From positions 1 to 33,507 of the forward strand of contig JAEZPG010000062.1 of the NCBI GenBank assembly GCA_023413555.1: DNA of 33,507 nt. Direction: 5' to 3'. Made by a program: the position numbers and the translations under genes. Positions 1 to 9,716 of this stretch are shown in pieces. The notes beneath the pieces are model-generated. The model saw nothing but the letters and a program-made list of their open reading frames with translations. It was not told where the DNA came from and searched no databases. Source of the stretch: Bacillota bacterium. GTDB taxonomy: Bacteria; Bacillota; Clostridia; Lachnospirales; Lachnospiraceae. Positions within the stretch are counted from its first letter, which is position 1; the number at the start of each line of letters is the position of its first letter.

Positions 1-30
1 GAAAGAACAGTAAGTATTGGAGGAACTGTT

Positions 31-705
31 ATGCGAGTTCTATTTGCAGAAGATGAACATGATCTTAATCAAATTGTTACTAGAAAGCTTATTTCTGATG
101 GCTACAGTGTGGATAGCTTTCTAAATGGTAGGGAAGCATTGGAGGCACTGGATGTTGCGGACTATGATGTTATTATTCTAGATATTATGATGCCGGGAGC
201 TGATGGGCTTGCAGTACTCAGTGCACTAAGAAAATCGGGCAAAACCACTCCTGTTTTATTTCTTACCGCACGGGATACCATAACGGATAAGGTGAAAGGC
301 TTGGATAGTGGTGCTAACGACTATTTGGTAAAACCATTTTCCTTGGAAGAGCTTATGGCAAGAATTCGTGTCCTTACCAGAAGTTCATTTGGAATGGTAC
401 AAAATATCTTAACGGTTGGGAATCTTACTATGGATTGTGGAGCTCACATAGTCAAACGAGGAAATCGGGAAATCGCTCTTTCGTCCAAAGAATATGCGCT
501 ATTGGAGTATTTAATGCATAACCAAGGAATTGTATTATCCAGGGAGAAAATAGAGAACCACATCTGGAATTTTGAATATGAAGGCGGTACTAATGTAGTA
601 GATGTATATATCAGATACCTAAGAAAGAAAATTGATAATGGTTATGATACTAAATTAATTCATACTGTAAGAGGAACCGGATATGTTTTACGGGAGGAGA
701 CATGA
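31..705 (+). CDS. OmpR/PhoB-family response regulator
   Basis: Cytoplasmic DNA-binding response regulator of 224 residues, the normal length for the OmpR/PhoB family. The receiver domain (about 1-115) has the acidic pair E7-D8, phospho-acceptor D51 in LDIMMPG and the YLVKPF lysine motif. A winged-helix output domain follows (about 125-222), ending in the typical RKKIDNGYD...TVRGTGYVL block. The ATG is preceded by GGAGG with good spacing. Its stop codon overlaps the start of the histidine kinase gene by 4 bases (ATGA), so the two are translationally coupled and are cognate partners. The adjacent PepSY protein is a plausible target or input, by analogy with other two-component/PepSY neighbourhoods. 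The signal is unknown. Confidence 0.95.
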   Translation: MRVLFAEDEHDLNQIVTRKLISDGYSVDSFLNGREALEALDVADYDVIILDIMMPGADGLAVLSALRKSGKTTPVLFLTARDTITDKVKGLDSGANDYLVKPFSLEELMARIRVLTRSSFGMVQNILTVGNLTMDCGAHIVKRGNREIALSSKEYALLEYLMHNQGIVLSREKIENHIWNFEYEGGTNVVDVYIRYLRKKIDNGYDTKLIHTVRGTGYVLREET

Positions 706-2096
706 GAAAACTTTCCATACGTTTAAAAATGACTCTTTGGTTTGCCACTGTCTCTATTATTATTGTGGCTGTAACCTATGCCATAGTACTATCTGCAAGC
801 GACACTGTCATGCAGAAAACCATACAAGATAATCTGATTGAAACAGTAGAAAACAATGTAGATGAAGTGGAGTACTATAATTCGATGGAGGAAGCTGAGG
901 ATGTTCAGGATGGGGCTCAATATATCGTGTATGGCAGAGGGGTTTTAGAGATAGATGACGATTACTTAGATCAAGTAAATGGGATATCTACTTCCTTATA
1001 CTTTGAGGATAATTCCTTATTATATGGAGCAAATCCTATTGCAAAGGAGATAGCTCATGTCTCATATATTAACTCAAAGTTGCAGAGGCAAAACATTGGT
1101 GGAACTACATGGTATATCTATGACCGCAAGCTGAATGGAAAAGGGTTAGATGGACTGTGGCTCAGAGGGGTGGTATCTTCGGAGCTGGGGACATACCAAC
1201 TTTCTTCCATTATTCGTACATCCTTGATTCTGATGCCTATTATAATGGCATTTGGAATCCTAGGGGGCTACCTAATTACAGGAAAAACCCTTCGACCAAT
1301 TAAAAGGATTACAGAGACCGCAGCCCAGATTGGACAGGGAAAGGATCTAAAGAGGCGTATTCATCTAGGTGAAGGAAAGGACGAGGTACATCAGTTGGCA
1401 TCTACCTTTGATGAGATGTTCGATCGCCTGGACAATTCCTTTGAAGCTGAGCGTCGCTTTACTTCAGATGTTTCACATGAACTTCGTACCCCTATGTCAG
1501 TAATAATGGCACAATGTGAATTTTATTTGGAAGAAGACAGAAGTTCAGAGGAGTATCAGGAAGCACTGCAGATAATTAATCGTCAGGGCAGAAAGATGTC
1601 CAGGTTGATTGATGACATGCTTACCTTTACAAGACTGGAGCGAAAGGTGGAAAGCTATGCTACGGAACAAATCAACCTTTCTGAATTAGTGGAACTTGTG
1701 TGCCAGGATATGTCCTATCTATCGGATAAAAATATATCCCTTCAGTATCAAGTCCAACCTGATATATCTATAAAGGGAAATCATGATCTTCTTACCAGAC
1801 TCCTCACCAATCTAATCAGTAACGCTTATCGCTATGGTCGGGACAATGGACATATTATGGTTACTTTGATAGAAGATAGCAAGATAAGGCTTGTAGTAGA
1901 GGATGATGGGATTGGTATTGCACCGGAAGATTTAGACAAGATTTTTGATCGGTTTTATCAGGTTGATCGGTCACGTTCCAATGTAGGCACTGGATTGGGA
2001 TTAGCTATGGTACGTGAAATAGCAGAGTTTCATCATGCCGATATTGTTGTAGAAAGTGTGATAGGAAGAGGAAGCAAATTTACATTTTTAAAATAA
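702..2096 (+). CDS. Membrane sensor histidine kinase (HAMP, HisKA, HATPase)
   Basis: Sensor kinase of 464 residues, partner of the preceding response regulator. Order of parts: short cytoplasmic N-terminus, membrane segment about 10-31, extracellular sensor region about 32-165 with no recognised fold, second membrane segment about 168-190, HAMP linker about 190-245, HisKA with phospho-accepting H259 in SDVSHELRTPM, then a HATPase_c domain with an N box (LISNAYRYG), VEDDGIGI, the F-box DRFYQVDRSRS and GTGLGLAMV. All catalytic boxes look intact. The gene overlaps the regulator by 4 bases. Only 76 bases separate it from the PepSY gene, so the three may form one transcription unit or regulon. The ligand cannot be deduced from the sequence. 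Confidence 0.95.
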   Translation: MRKLSIRLKMTLWFATVSIIIVAVTYAIVLSASDTVMQKTIQDNLIETVENNVDEVEYYNSMEEAEDVQDGAQYIVYGRGVLEIDDDYLDQVNGISTSLYFEDNSLLYGANPIAKEIAHVSYINSKLQRQNIGGTTWYIYDRKLNGKGLDGLWLRGVVSSELGTYQLSSIIRTSLILMPIIMAFGILGGYLITGKTLRPIKRITETAAQIGQGKDLKRRIHLGEGKDEVHQLASTFDEMFDRLDNSFEAERRFTSDVSHELRTPMSVIMAQCEFYLEEDRSSEEYQEALQIINRQGRKMSRLIDDMLTFTRLERKVESYATEQINLSELVELVCQDMSYLSDKNISLQYQVQPDISIKGNHDLLTRLLTNLISNAYRYGRDNGHIMVTLIEDSKIRLVVEDDGIGIAPEDLDKIFDRFYQVDRSRSNVGTGLGLAMVREIAEFHHADIVVESVIGRGSKFTFLK

Positions 2097-2172
2097 ATTT
2101 TATAGTCTCTAATGTTCCTTTAATAATTGACCTATATACTAAGGCTATAAAAGATGAAAGGAGCAAAACACA

Positions 2173-2859
2173 ATGAAAATAAAAAAATTATTTGAAACAC
2201 CAAAAAAAGCAGTAGTAACCTCCTTATGTTTCATTGCAGCAGTAGGAGTAATCGGAAGTGGCTCTCTGTTTACCGTAGAAGTCATGGCAGAAAATAAGGC
2301 AATAGGCAAAGTAGAAGCAGAAAAGATAGCCTTAAAAGATGCAAGTCTTACTGACAGCCAAGTAAGAATGGAACGAACAGAGTTTGAATATGAAAATGGA
2401 CAATATGTATATGATGTAGAATTCACTACCAATGAAAAGGAATATGACTATTGGATTGACGCATATGAAGGTAGAGTATTGTATAAAGAAGTAGAAGCTG
2501 CTGACGACCATCTACAGCCTACAACAAAGCCACAGGTTACAACAGAATCGAAAACTACAACTCAGGAAAAGACAAACGAGAAAGAAACCATAACAGCCAG
2601 CGAGGCTAGTTCTGAAGCATTACCTTCCAAGCTAGAAAGTACAGGCACTTATATTGGAGTGGATAAAGCCAAGTCTATCGCTGTGAAACATGCTGGACGT
2701 AAACTCTCAGAGGTAAACTTTACAAAGGCGAAGCTTGAGGATGACAATGGAAAAGCAGAATATGAGATAGAGTTTTATTACAATAATACAGAATATGAGT
2801 ATACAATCGATGCATCTAAAGGAATTATATTAGATGTTGAAACAGAGGAAGAAGACTAG
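2173..2859 (+). CDS. Secreted or membrane-anchored double-PepSY protein
   Basis: Protein of 228 residues with a basic N-terminus and a hydrophobic signal or anchor segment (about 14-35, followed by a possible AxA-like site near VMAEN). Two PepSY domains lie at about 42-113 and 160-225. They are recognised by the repeated pattern of an acidic helix, the strand EYEN..YVYDVEF / AEYEIEFYY, then EYDYWIDAYEG / EYEYTIDASKG. A Thr/Ser/Glu-rich linker (about 116-155) joins them and is typical of a wall-spanning spacer. PepSY domains are often thought to inhibit extracellular peptidases or modulate signalling at the cell surface. The role here is inferred. A good Shine-Dalgarno (AAAGGAG) precedes the ATG. 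The two-component pair just upstream may regulate it or be modulated by it. Confidence 0.85.
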   Translation: MKIKKLFETPKKAVVTSLCFIAAVGVIGSGSLFTVEVMAENKAIGKVEAEKIALKDASLTDSQVRMERTEFEYENGQYVYDVEFTTNEKEYDYWIDAYEGRVLYKEVEAADDHLQPTTKPQVTTESKTTTQEKTNEKETITASEASSEALPSKLESTGTYIGVDKAKSIAVKHAGRKLSEVNFTKAKLEDDNGKAEYEIEFYYNNTEYEYTIDASKGIILDVETEEED

Positions 2860-2900
2860 AAGGAATAGGTAAAATATCTCATGATTGAGAACAAGTTCAC

Positions 2901-2950
2901 ATCCCGAAATTGTTGTAGAGAACATAAAACAACAATTCCGGGATGTTTTT
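2901..2950 (+). terminator. Rho-independent terminator after the PepSY gene
   Basis: A 16-base stem with one A/C mismatch (2901-2916 pairs with 2929-2944, 12-base loop) is followed by GTTTTTATT on the plus strand. It separates the PepSY gene from the convergent EAL gene, whose stop codon is at 2972. The minus-strand reading has a G-T pair in place of the mismatch but no clear T tract. Confidence 0.85.
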
Positions 2951-2971
2951 ATTATCCTAGGAATCTAGTTC

Positions 2972-5900
2972 CTAATTCACGGTTGGATAGTAGATTCTTT
3001 CAAACTCCTCAATTGGCATTGGCTTAGCGAATAAAAAGCCCTGTGCAATGTCACAGTTTATAGAGCTCAGAAAATCAGCTTGTTCTTGTGTTTCAACACC
3101 CTCTGATACGATGGTCATATGTAAGTCCTGAGCCATACGTACGATATTGGTGATAACGATACGTTCCCGTTCCGTGGATGATCCCTGTTGGAAGAAATCT
3201 TTATCTAGCTTCAGCTCATCGAATGGCAAAGTACGAAGCAGATTTAGGGAAGATAAACCAGAGCCGAAATCATCCATACTGATAATAAATCCCATATTGT
3301 GAAGTTGGAACAATATGGAGAACATATAACTTGAATTTTCCTGTAGGGCACTTTCTGTTAATTCCAATTCCAGATAGTGAGTTGGAATCTGATATTTGTC
3401 TACAATCTCCTTTAATTTCGTAAGGATTTCATTGTTATTCAGATGAAGTCTTGACATGTTGACTGATACAGGATATACCTTTTGATTAGCATTAAGCATT
3501 GATCGAATATGCTTACAGGTTTGCTCAAATACATAATAATCTAATTTGATAACAAACTGATTTTCCTCAAATATTGGGATAAAATCATTAGGTGGAATCA
3601 AACCTTTCGTTGGATGTTGCCAGCGAACTAAGGCTTCTGCGCCACAAATCTGCCTATTATTTAAATAAAACTTAGGCTGCAAATATACTAAAAAATCATC
3701 GTTAGCTAAGGATACTTCCATGATATCTTCAATCTCTCGTTGCTTCACAAGGTCACTTTTCATGGCTTCATTAAAGAAAGCATAACGCGATTTGTGCCGG
3801 TTGGTGATACTCTTTCTTGCAATGTTTGCACGATCGATAATAATCGAGAGATTACGAGAATCGCTAATTGGGCATAAACCAATAATAATAGAAACACGGT
3901 AGTTTTCACTTTCAGTTCTTGGAATCTGGTTCATTATATCATGGAGCAAACGCATTTTACCCAAAAAGTGTTTTGGGTTATTGTAGTTGAATAACCCAAT
4001 AAACTTATCTGCAGTTACCCTACCAAAACACTCATCATGATCAGTAATAGAGTTTAGGGCATTGGCGAATTCAATCAATAATCGATCCCCTTCACTATAG
4101 CCATACGTATCGTTAAACAGTTTAAATTTATCAATGTCCGCGTAAAATAGGACATAAGCTGTATTTGGGTTGTTGTATATCAAACGGGTAGCGTCCTCAG
4201 AAAAAGCCGTCAGATTATTAGCACTAGTAAGAGGATCAATACGTTGTAGTTTATGAGCCTTAGCCTGCGCCCTTATATTAAAAATATATCCACCTAGAAT
4301 CTTGGTGATTAGAGAAATGGAATCCACCTCTGAATCCGTCCACATCCTCTCACTATCTGTATAGGTAAAGGCAATATATCCAAGTGGTTGGCCATTATTG
4401 TTGATGCCACATTCTAAAAATCCCGTAATCTTATATTGTCGTAAGGAATCTGCCAAAGAAGGACTTATTTCCTCAAGTTCTGATATTGAGTTGCTATAAT
4501 AGATATTATTGTGATTCCTATTATACTGGTCCATTACTTGGATAGCTGTGGCCGGAATTTGGAAGTCTTCAGGTAGATCAATTTCAGAGCTCATACTCCA
4601 TGTATATGTAAAAATACCGTTAGAATCTTTTTCACTTTTTTCAATAACTGCAATATAACAGAGGTCATAATATGAGCCGATAATACCTAATATCATATTA
4701 ATTGAGGACTCCATATCTCTGGCATCAAAAAGTATCTCTACTGTATTGGTAATAAGGGAGGAGTCAATAATACTTTGATCCATAGGTTGGTAATTATTTC
4801 TCGTTCGTATTTCATCAGAAATCACGTTGTAGTCTGTGTACTCCATATAGGTATTGTTATATAAACTAACATTGTTTGAACCATGATTTTTAGAGTAAGC
4901 CAAAGCTGTACTAGCTTTACATAACAGGGTTGATGTTTTGGTGCCGTCAATAGGATAAAGGGAAAGTCCCACGTTTCCACTAATGTGAGTGTTCTCATCC
5001 TGCTTTTTAAAAGTCTCCTGAAGAATATTAAGTACGTTCCGCCCCTGTTCAATGGCGTAGGATGCAGAAGAAATATCGGACAGATAGATTAGAAAACAAT
5101 CGCCACCTACACGAGACAGCACATTACCTTCTGATTTATATTGTTTCGACAGACGGGCGGCTAGCTCTACCAGTAAAGCATCGCCAAATACATAACCGTA
5201 AGTATGATTGATTTGTTTAAAATTATCGATATCCATGATGAGGAGAGCGTGGATTCTTGATTCAGACTCTCCAGCTATTAAAGAAGATATCTTTGCTTCT
5301 GCTGTTTTTCGGTTATATAGCTTTGTTAAGGAATCCAATTCTCTAGAGGCCTTGATTTGTTCCAAAGTACGTTTTTCAGCATCGATATTGATGCACTGTC
5401 CGATTACGAGAATAGGGTGATTATCATTGTCTCGGATCGCAGTGGCTGTGATCTCAAACCATTTATAGCTTCCCGTAATGTCCTTAGCACGGATTTCTGT
5501 TGTGCAGCCATCACACCCATCAATTAAATTCCAATAGAATTGATAGAAGGTCTCCAGATCATCTTTAAAAATAAGTTCTGTGTCATTTATAAAATCTTTA
5601 AAATGCTCTGTAATAGCCAAAGGTGTCATTATACCTTGATCTGGATCGGATTTTGTTAGGGTATCAGCTTTAATGTTATATTCCCATAGAACGCCATTTG
5701 TCAATTCAAAAGCTGTTTCATAACAGGCCCTCTCCAATAAAAGACGATTGGTGTTTTTATTATTCCGCAGGCATATAAAGCAATGCACAACTAATAATAT
5801 GATGAGTAGCACAGCTACAATACCAATGAGTTGATTACACAATTGACGGGTAGCATTACTGAGAATAGAAATATGGTTTATCGCATCTTCTTCTTGACAA

Positions 5901-6691
5901 ATACTAACAATAAACCAATTGTTTATATTACAAGGGGCGTAATGAAGATAGTATTTTTGCCCGTTTATAAGAATCACCATAATGTTAGATCTATTATTGG
6001 CAAAGTCATCTTTAATTGTATTAATTGTAACATTGGATGGAAACTTATAATTCTCAAATGCCTGTTCCAATGTATGGTAAGAGCTCATTGGTGTCAATAA
6101 CTCTAGGTTTTGTCCTACAATATAGGAATCAAAATCACCCTTTGTAGGTGAAATTAGTATTTGCTTTTGGAAATAGTCCAAAGAGTAGGAGGTATATAAC
6201 AAGCCAGCTATTTTATTTTCCCTGTAAATAGGAACAGAGAGAAAAAGTCTGACAGCATTATTTTCATGGATAATGGAGATAGTTTGTCCAGCGAGGTAAT
6301 TATTTAAAAGTACTTTTTCAAAACTAGACAATTTCTCATTATTATATAAGTTAGTCAAGGAACTGGAGTACATAAAATGAGCATTTTCCAGGGATGAGGT
6401 GACCTTATAATTAGAAATAAGTTGCTTCAGTGTTTGCTTGTCAGGGGTCTTACCATCTTCGGTCAGTCTTTCACTGATGTATGATAGGTCGTCAGAAATC
6501 TGTTGTAAAGATAGTTTTAGATTACTGCTGGCATAATTACAATCCTTGCCTAGAGTTTCCTTTACTTGAGAATCTATAGCCTGTGTTAACTTATTATTAT
6601 AATAGTTCATGCTTATAAAAATAGCCATCATTGTGACAAAGAAGATAAATATGCTAGCGTGAATAATGGTACTGGATTTAAGTTTAGTCAA
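2972..6691 (-). CDS. Membrane PAS-GGDEF-GAF-GGDEF-EAL c-di-GMP protein, probable phosphodiesterase
   Basis: Very large signalling protein (1239 residues). Membrane segment at about 8-28, extracellular Cache-like sensor region to about 285, second membrane segment about 287-309. Cytoplasmic part: PAS-like domain (about 320-440), first GGDEF (about 445-600), GAF-like domain (about 650-795), second GGDEF (about 800-960), EAL (about 975-1230). Both GGDEF signature sites are altered: GGDCF at 529-533 and TADKF at 893-897. The EAL domain keeps EAL at 1019-1021, ELTES, DDFGSG, KLDKDF, EGVET and QGF. I infer that it hydrolyses c-di-GMP and that the GGDEF domains are regulatory, perhaps GTP-binding. 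The start codon is TTG, chosen because AAGGAGG lies 7 bases upstream. It is a single gene, divergent from clpB, with no obvious operon partner. Confidence 0.9.
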   Translation of the reverse strand: MTKLKSSTIIHASIFIFFVTMMAIFISMNYYNNKLTQAIDSQVKETLGKDCNYASSNLKLSLQQISDDLSYISERLTEDGKTPDKQTLKQLISNYKVTSSLENAHFMYSSSLTNLYNNEKLSSFEKVLLNNYLAGQTISIIHENNAVRLFLSVPIYRENKIAGLLYTSYSLDYFQKQILISPTKGDFDSYIVGQNLELLTPMSSYHTLEQAFENYKFPSNVTINTIKDDFANNRSNIMVILINGQKYYLHYAPCNINNWFIVSICQEEDAINHISILSNATRQLCNQLIGIVAVLLIILLVVHCFICLRNNKNTNRLLLERACYETAFELTNGVLWEYNIKADTLTKSDPDQGIMTPLAITEHFKDFINDTELIFKDDLETFYQFYWNLIDGCDGCTTEIRAKDITGSYKWFEITATAIRDNDNHPILVIGQCINIDAEKRTLEQIKASRELDSLTKLYNRKTAEAKISSLIAGESESRIHALLIMDIDNFKQINHTYGYVFGDALLVELAARLSKQYKSEGNVLSRVGGDCFLIYLSDISSASYAIEQGRNVLNILQETFKKQDENTHISGNVGLSLYPIDGTKTSTLLCKASTALAYSKNHGSNNVSLYNNTYMEYTDYNVISDEIRTRNNYQPMDQSIIDSSLITNTVEILFDARDMESSINMILGIIGSYYDLCYIAVIEKSEKDSNGIFTYTWSMSSEIDLPEDFQIPATAIQVMDQYNRNHNNIYYSNSISELEEISPSLADSLRQYKITGFLECGINNNGQPLGYIAFTYTDSERMWTDSEVDSISLITKILGGYIFNIRAQAKAHKLQRIDPLTSANNLTAFSEDATRLIYNNPNTAYVLFYADIDKFKLFNDTYGYSEGDRLLIEFANALNSITDHDECFGRVTADKFIGLFNYNNPKHFLGKMRLLHDIMNQIPRTESENYRVSIIIGLCPISDSRNLSIIIDRANIARKSITNRHKSRYAFFNEAMKSDLVKQREIEDIMEVSLANDDFLVYLQPKFYLNNRQICGAEALVRWQHPTKGLIPPNDFIPIFEENQFVIKLDYYVFEQTCKHIRSMLNANQKVYPVSVNMSRLHLNNNEILTKLKEIVDKYQIPTHYLELELTESALQENSSYMFSILFQLHNMGFIISMDDFGSGLSSLNLLRTLPFDELKLDKDFFQQGSSTERERIVITNIVRMAQDLHMTIVSEGVETQEQADFLSSINCDIAQGFLFAKPMPIEEFERIYYPTVN

Positions 6692-6764
6692 GAGAAGTCC
6701 TCCTTAGTTCAAAACAGCAATAGTGGTATAATTTGTATCGACATTTTTAATAATAAATTTAGGC

Positions 6765-6793
6765 TTGCACTTTAATACAACGTATGTTATAGT
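6765..6793 (+). promoter_or_regulatory. Probable sigma-A promoter of clpB
   Basis: TTGCAC, a 17-base spacer, then TATAGT (6788-6793), about 45 bases ahead of the clpB ATG. The -35 is only a partial match. No CIRCE repeat and no CtsR heptad repeats are visible nearby, so the heat-shock control of this clpB is not evident from the sequence. Confidence 0.5.
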
Positions 6794-6838
6794 TGATATA
6801 GAACAAATATGAAATCAAAGTAGAAAGAGGGGTCTGAT

Positions 6839-9442
6839 ATGAATATAAATAAATTTACTCAAAAATCCATGGAGGCAGTTCAATCATGTGAAAAAATAGC
6901 ATATGAGTATGGGAATCAAGAGATTACTCAGGAACATTTTCTATATAGCTTGTTGACCATAGAAGATAGCTTGATTAAAAAACTGATCACCAAAATGGGA
7001 ATTAATGCAGATGCATTTATGCAAACTGTAAAGATAGCCATTGAAAAGAAACCAAAGGTAAGTGGTAGCAGTCAGGTCTATCTTAGTAATGATCTGAATA
7101 AAGTTCTAATTTATGCTGAGGACGAGGCAAAAAGAATGGGAGACGAGTATGTCTCCGTGGAACATTTGTTTTTAAGTCTAATGAAGCAACCAGGACGTGA
7201 CATGAAGGAGTTATTAAAGCAATTTAATATTAATCGAGATAGTTTTCTAAAAGTACTTTCTTCGGTACGTGGCAATCAGAAGATTACCTCTAACAATCCG
7301 GAGGACACCTATGATACCCTTACGAAATATGGGTATGATTTGGTAGAAAGGGCACGAGAACAGAAGCTTGATCCAGTCATTGGACGTGACTCAGAAATTC
7401 GTGATGTGGTCCGTATCCTTTCCCGAAAAACCAAGAATAATCCGGTACTTATTGGAGAGCCGGGTGTTGGTAAGACTGCTGTTGTAGAGGGACTGGCACA
7501 GAGAATCGTTCGTAGAGACGTACCAGAGGCCTTAAAAGATAAGAAGATATTTGCCTTAGATATGGGTGCCTTGGTGGCCGGAGCCAAGTATCGTGGTGAA
7601 TTTGAAGAACGTCTAAAGGCAGTATTGGAAGAGGTCAAAAATAGTGAAGGGAAGATTATACTCTTTATAGATGAGCTTCATCTGATTGTGGGGGCTGGAA
7701 AGACAGACGGAGCCATGGATGCTGGTAATATGTTAAAGCCTATGTTAGCCAGAGGCGAACTGCATTGTATCGGTGCGACCACTCTCAATGAATATCGTCA
7801 GTATATTGAAAAGGATGCCGCCCTAGAACGTAGATTCCAACCGGTATTAGTAGATGAACCTACGGTGGAGGATACCATTTCCATCCTAAGAGGACTAAAA
7901 GAACGCTATGAAGTCTTTCATGGTGTAAAGATTACAGACTCCGCTTTGGTTTCAGCGGCTACTCTATCTCATCGATATATATCTGATCGTTTCCTTCCGG
8001 ATAAGGCAATTGATCTAGTGGATGAAGCCTGTGCTCTGATCAAAACCGAACTTGACTCCATGCCAACAGAGCTAGATGATATTGGGCGTCATATTATGCA
8101 GCTTGAGATTGAAGAAGCTGCGTTAAAGAAGGAAGACGATCATTTGAGCAAAGAGCGGCTTGCTAACCTTCAGAAGGAGTTAGCAGAGCTTCGTGATGAA
8201 TTTAATGTGGCTAAGGCCAAATGGGATGCTGAGAAGGCTAGTGTAGAGAAAGTTCAGAAGTTAAAGGAAGAGATGGAAGCTGTTCATAATGAGATTCAAC
8301 TGGCTCAGAGAGAGTATGATTTGAACCGAGCAGCAGAACTACAATACGGGAAGCTTCCTGCTCTGGAAAAACAGCTTGCATTGGAAGAGGAACGAGTGCG
8401 TAAGGAAGAACACACTCTGGTCCATGAAAATGTCAGTGAAGAAGAGATTGCCAGAATCATTTCAAAATGGACCGGAATTCCTGTTGCCAAGCTGACGGAA
8501 GGTGAACGGAACAAGACACTTCATCTAGCAGAGGCTTTACACAAACGTGTTATTGGGCAGGACGAAGGAGTGGAGAAGGTCACAGAGGCTATTCTTCGTT
8601 CCAAAGCTGGTATCAAGGACCCTATGAAGCCAATTGGTTCTTTCCTATTTCTTGGACCAACCGGTGTAGGTAAAACAGAGTTAGCGAAAGCCTTGGCAGC
8701 TAACTTATTTGATGATGAGAACAATATGGTCAGAATTGATATGAGTGAATATATGGAAAAGCATTCTGTCTCCCGTTTGATTGGAGCACCTCCTGGATAT
8801 GTAGGTTATGAGGAAGGTGGTCAGCTAACTGAGGCAGTTCGTAGAAAGCCTTACTCTGTAGTTCTCTTTGATGAGGTGGAAAAAGCCCATCCAGACGTAT
8901 TTAACGTGCTTCTTCAGGTATTGGATGATGGTCGTGTCACAGATTCTCAGGGCAGAACCGTAGACTTTAAGAACACCATTTTAATTATGACCTCCAACAT
9001 AGGTTCTAGCTATCTGTTAGAGGGCATCGAAGCTAGTGGAAGCATTGCAAAGGAAGCAGAGATGATGGTAATGAATGACCTTAGAGCTCATTTTAGGCCG
9101 GAATTTCTTAATCGTTTGGATGAGATTATCTTATTTAAACCGTTGTCAAAGGACAATATTACAGGAATAATTGACCTACTTTTGGCGAACCTGAATAAAC
9201 GATTGGTAGATAAGGAACTTTCTGTGGAGCTAACACCGGCCGCGAAACAGTATGTGGTAGACAGTGCTTATGATCCTGTTTATGGAGCAAGACCATTAAA
9301 GAGGTTCCTGACAAAAAATGTAGAAACTTTGACAGCAAGACTGATTCTAAGTGGAGAACTTAGTATGGGAGAGACTGTTGTGATTGATTATGATGGAAGC
9401 AAATTGGTATCATCAGTTAAACAAAATGTACAGGTAGTATAG
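6839..9442 (+). CDS. clpB: ATP-dependent disaggregase ClpB
   Basis: Hsp100 AAA+ chaperone of 867 residues, close to the usual 855-870. It extracts and refolds aggregated proteins together with DnaK. Visible parts: double Clp N-domain (about 1-145), first AAA module with Walker A GEPGVGKT (206-213) and Walker B LFIDELH, the long coiled-coil M domain (about 412-525) that separates ClpB from ClpA and ClpC, second AAA module with GPTGVGKT (606-613), LFDEVEKAHP and the GAPPGYVGYEEGG pore loop, and the small C-terminal domain with GARPLKR. No ClpP-binding IGF loop is needed or seen. The ribosome-binding site is AGAGGGG. It stands alone between its own promoter and terminator. Confidence 0.98.
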   Translation: MNINKFTQKSMEAVQSCEKIAYEYGNQEITQEHFLYSLLTIEDSLIKKLITKMGINADAFMQTVKIAIEKKPKVSGSSQVYLSNDLNKVLIYAEDEAKRMGDEYVSVEHLFLSLMKQPGRDMKELLKQFNINRDSFLKVLSSVRGNQKITSNNPEDTYDTLTKYGYDLVERAREQKLDPVIGRDSEIRDVVRILSRKTKNNPVLIGEPGVGKTAVVEGLAQRIVRRDVPEALKDKKIFALDMGALVAGAKYRGEFEERLKAVLEEVKNSEGKIILFIDELHLIVGAGKTDGAMDAGNMLKPMLARGELHCIGATTLNEYRQYIEKDAALERRFQPVLVDEPTVEDTISILRGLKERYEVFHGVKITDSALVSAATLSHRYISDRFLPDKAIDLVDEACALIKTELDSMPTELDDIGRHIMQLEIEEAALKKEDDHLSKERLANLQKELAELRDEFNVAKAKWDAEKASVEKVQKLKEEMEAVHNEIQLAQREYDLNRAAELQYGKLPALEKQLALEEERVRKEEHTLVHENVSEEEIARIISKWTGIPVAKLTEGERNKTLHLAEALHKRVIGQDEGVEKVTEAILRSKAGIKDPMKPIGSFLFLGPTGVGKTELAKALAANLFDDENNMVRIDMSEYMEKHSVSRLIGAPPGYVGYEEGGQLTEAVRRKPYSVVLFDEVEKAHPDVFNVLLQVLDDGRVTDSQGRTVDFKNTILIMTSNIGSSYLLEGIEASGSIAKEAEMMVMNDLRAHFRPEFLNRLDEIILFKPLSKDNITGIIDLLLANLNKRLVDKELSVELTPAAKQYVVDSAYDPVYGARPLKRFLTKNVETLTARLILSGELSMGETVVIDYDGSKLVSSVKQNVQVV

Positions 9443-9446
9443 TATT

Positions 9447-9498
9447 ACTGGAATAGGATTGTTATGTAGAGTGTTGCAATCCTATTCCAGTTCCTTCT
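9447..9498 (+). terminator. Terminator after clpB
   Basis: A perfect 15-base inverted repeat (9447-9461 with 9477-9491) has a 15-base loop and is followed by the T-rich tail TTCCTTCTT. It begins 5 bases after the clpB stop codon. Confidence 0.85.
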
Positions 9499-9528
9499 TA
9501 TTAAAAAGTATTCTTAAAAAGTATTCTC

Positions 9529-9557
9529 TTGACAAAGACAAAAGTACTGTGTATACT
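9529..9557 (+). promoter_or_regulatory. Strong sigma-A promoter of the helicase leader
   Basis: TTGACA (9529-9534), 17-base spacer, TATACT (9552-9557). This is near-consensus and one of the best promoters in the window. Transcription would start near 9564, about 407 bases before the helicase start codon. Confidence 0.75.
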
Positions 9558-9648
9558 AGCCTAGTGGCTATTTTAGAGATATTTGAGTTATATATAGATG
9601 AATAATCGAATCTTATTTTGTACAAATAGAAAATAAGGAAGATGTCAA

Positions 9649-9677
9649 CTCTTAGTCGAATGGCTAAGGGTTTTTTC
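9649..9677 (+). terminator. Intrinsic terminator inside the helicase leader
   Basis: A 9-base-pair stem (9649-9657 with 9662-9670, including G-T pairs) with the 4-base loop GAAT is followed directly by six T. It lies about 115 bases after the predicted transcription start and about 294 bases before the helicase ATG. That placement suggests premature termination or a small RNA. Confidence 0.75.
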
Positions 9678-9716
9678 ATTGATAGGAAAGCCTTCCGAAC
9701 TTCCTATCAATGAAAA
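9673..9716. repeat. Perfect 16-bp inverted repeat in the helicase leader
   Basis: TTTTCATTGATAGGAA (9673-9688) pairs exactly with 9701-9716 around a 12-base loop. Its left arm includes the T tract of the preceding terminator. As RNA this is a very stable hairpin, and as DNA it is a long palindrome. Confidence 0.85.

Noticed and set aside
2145..2432. Minus-strand frame opposite the PepSY gene
   Set aside because: It is antisense to a clearly coding gene and has no family resemblance.
6692..6838. CIRCE or CtsR heat-shock operator ahead of clpB
   Set aside because: Neither the TTAGCACTC inverted repeat nor the GGTCAAA heptad repeats are present.
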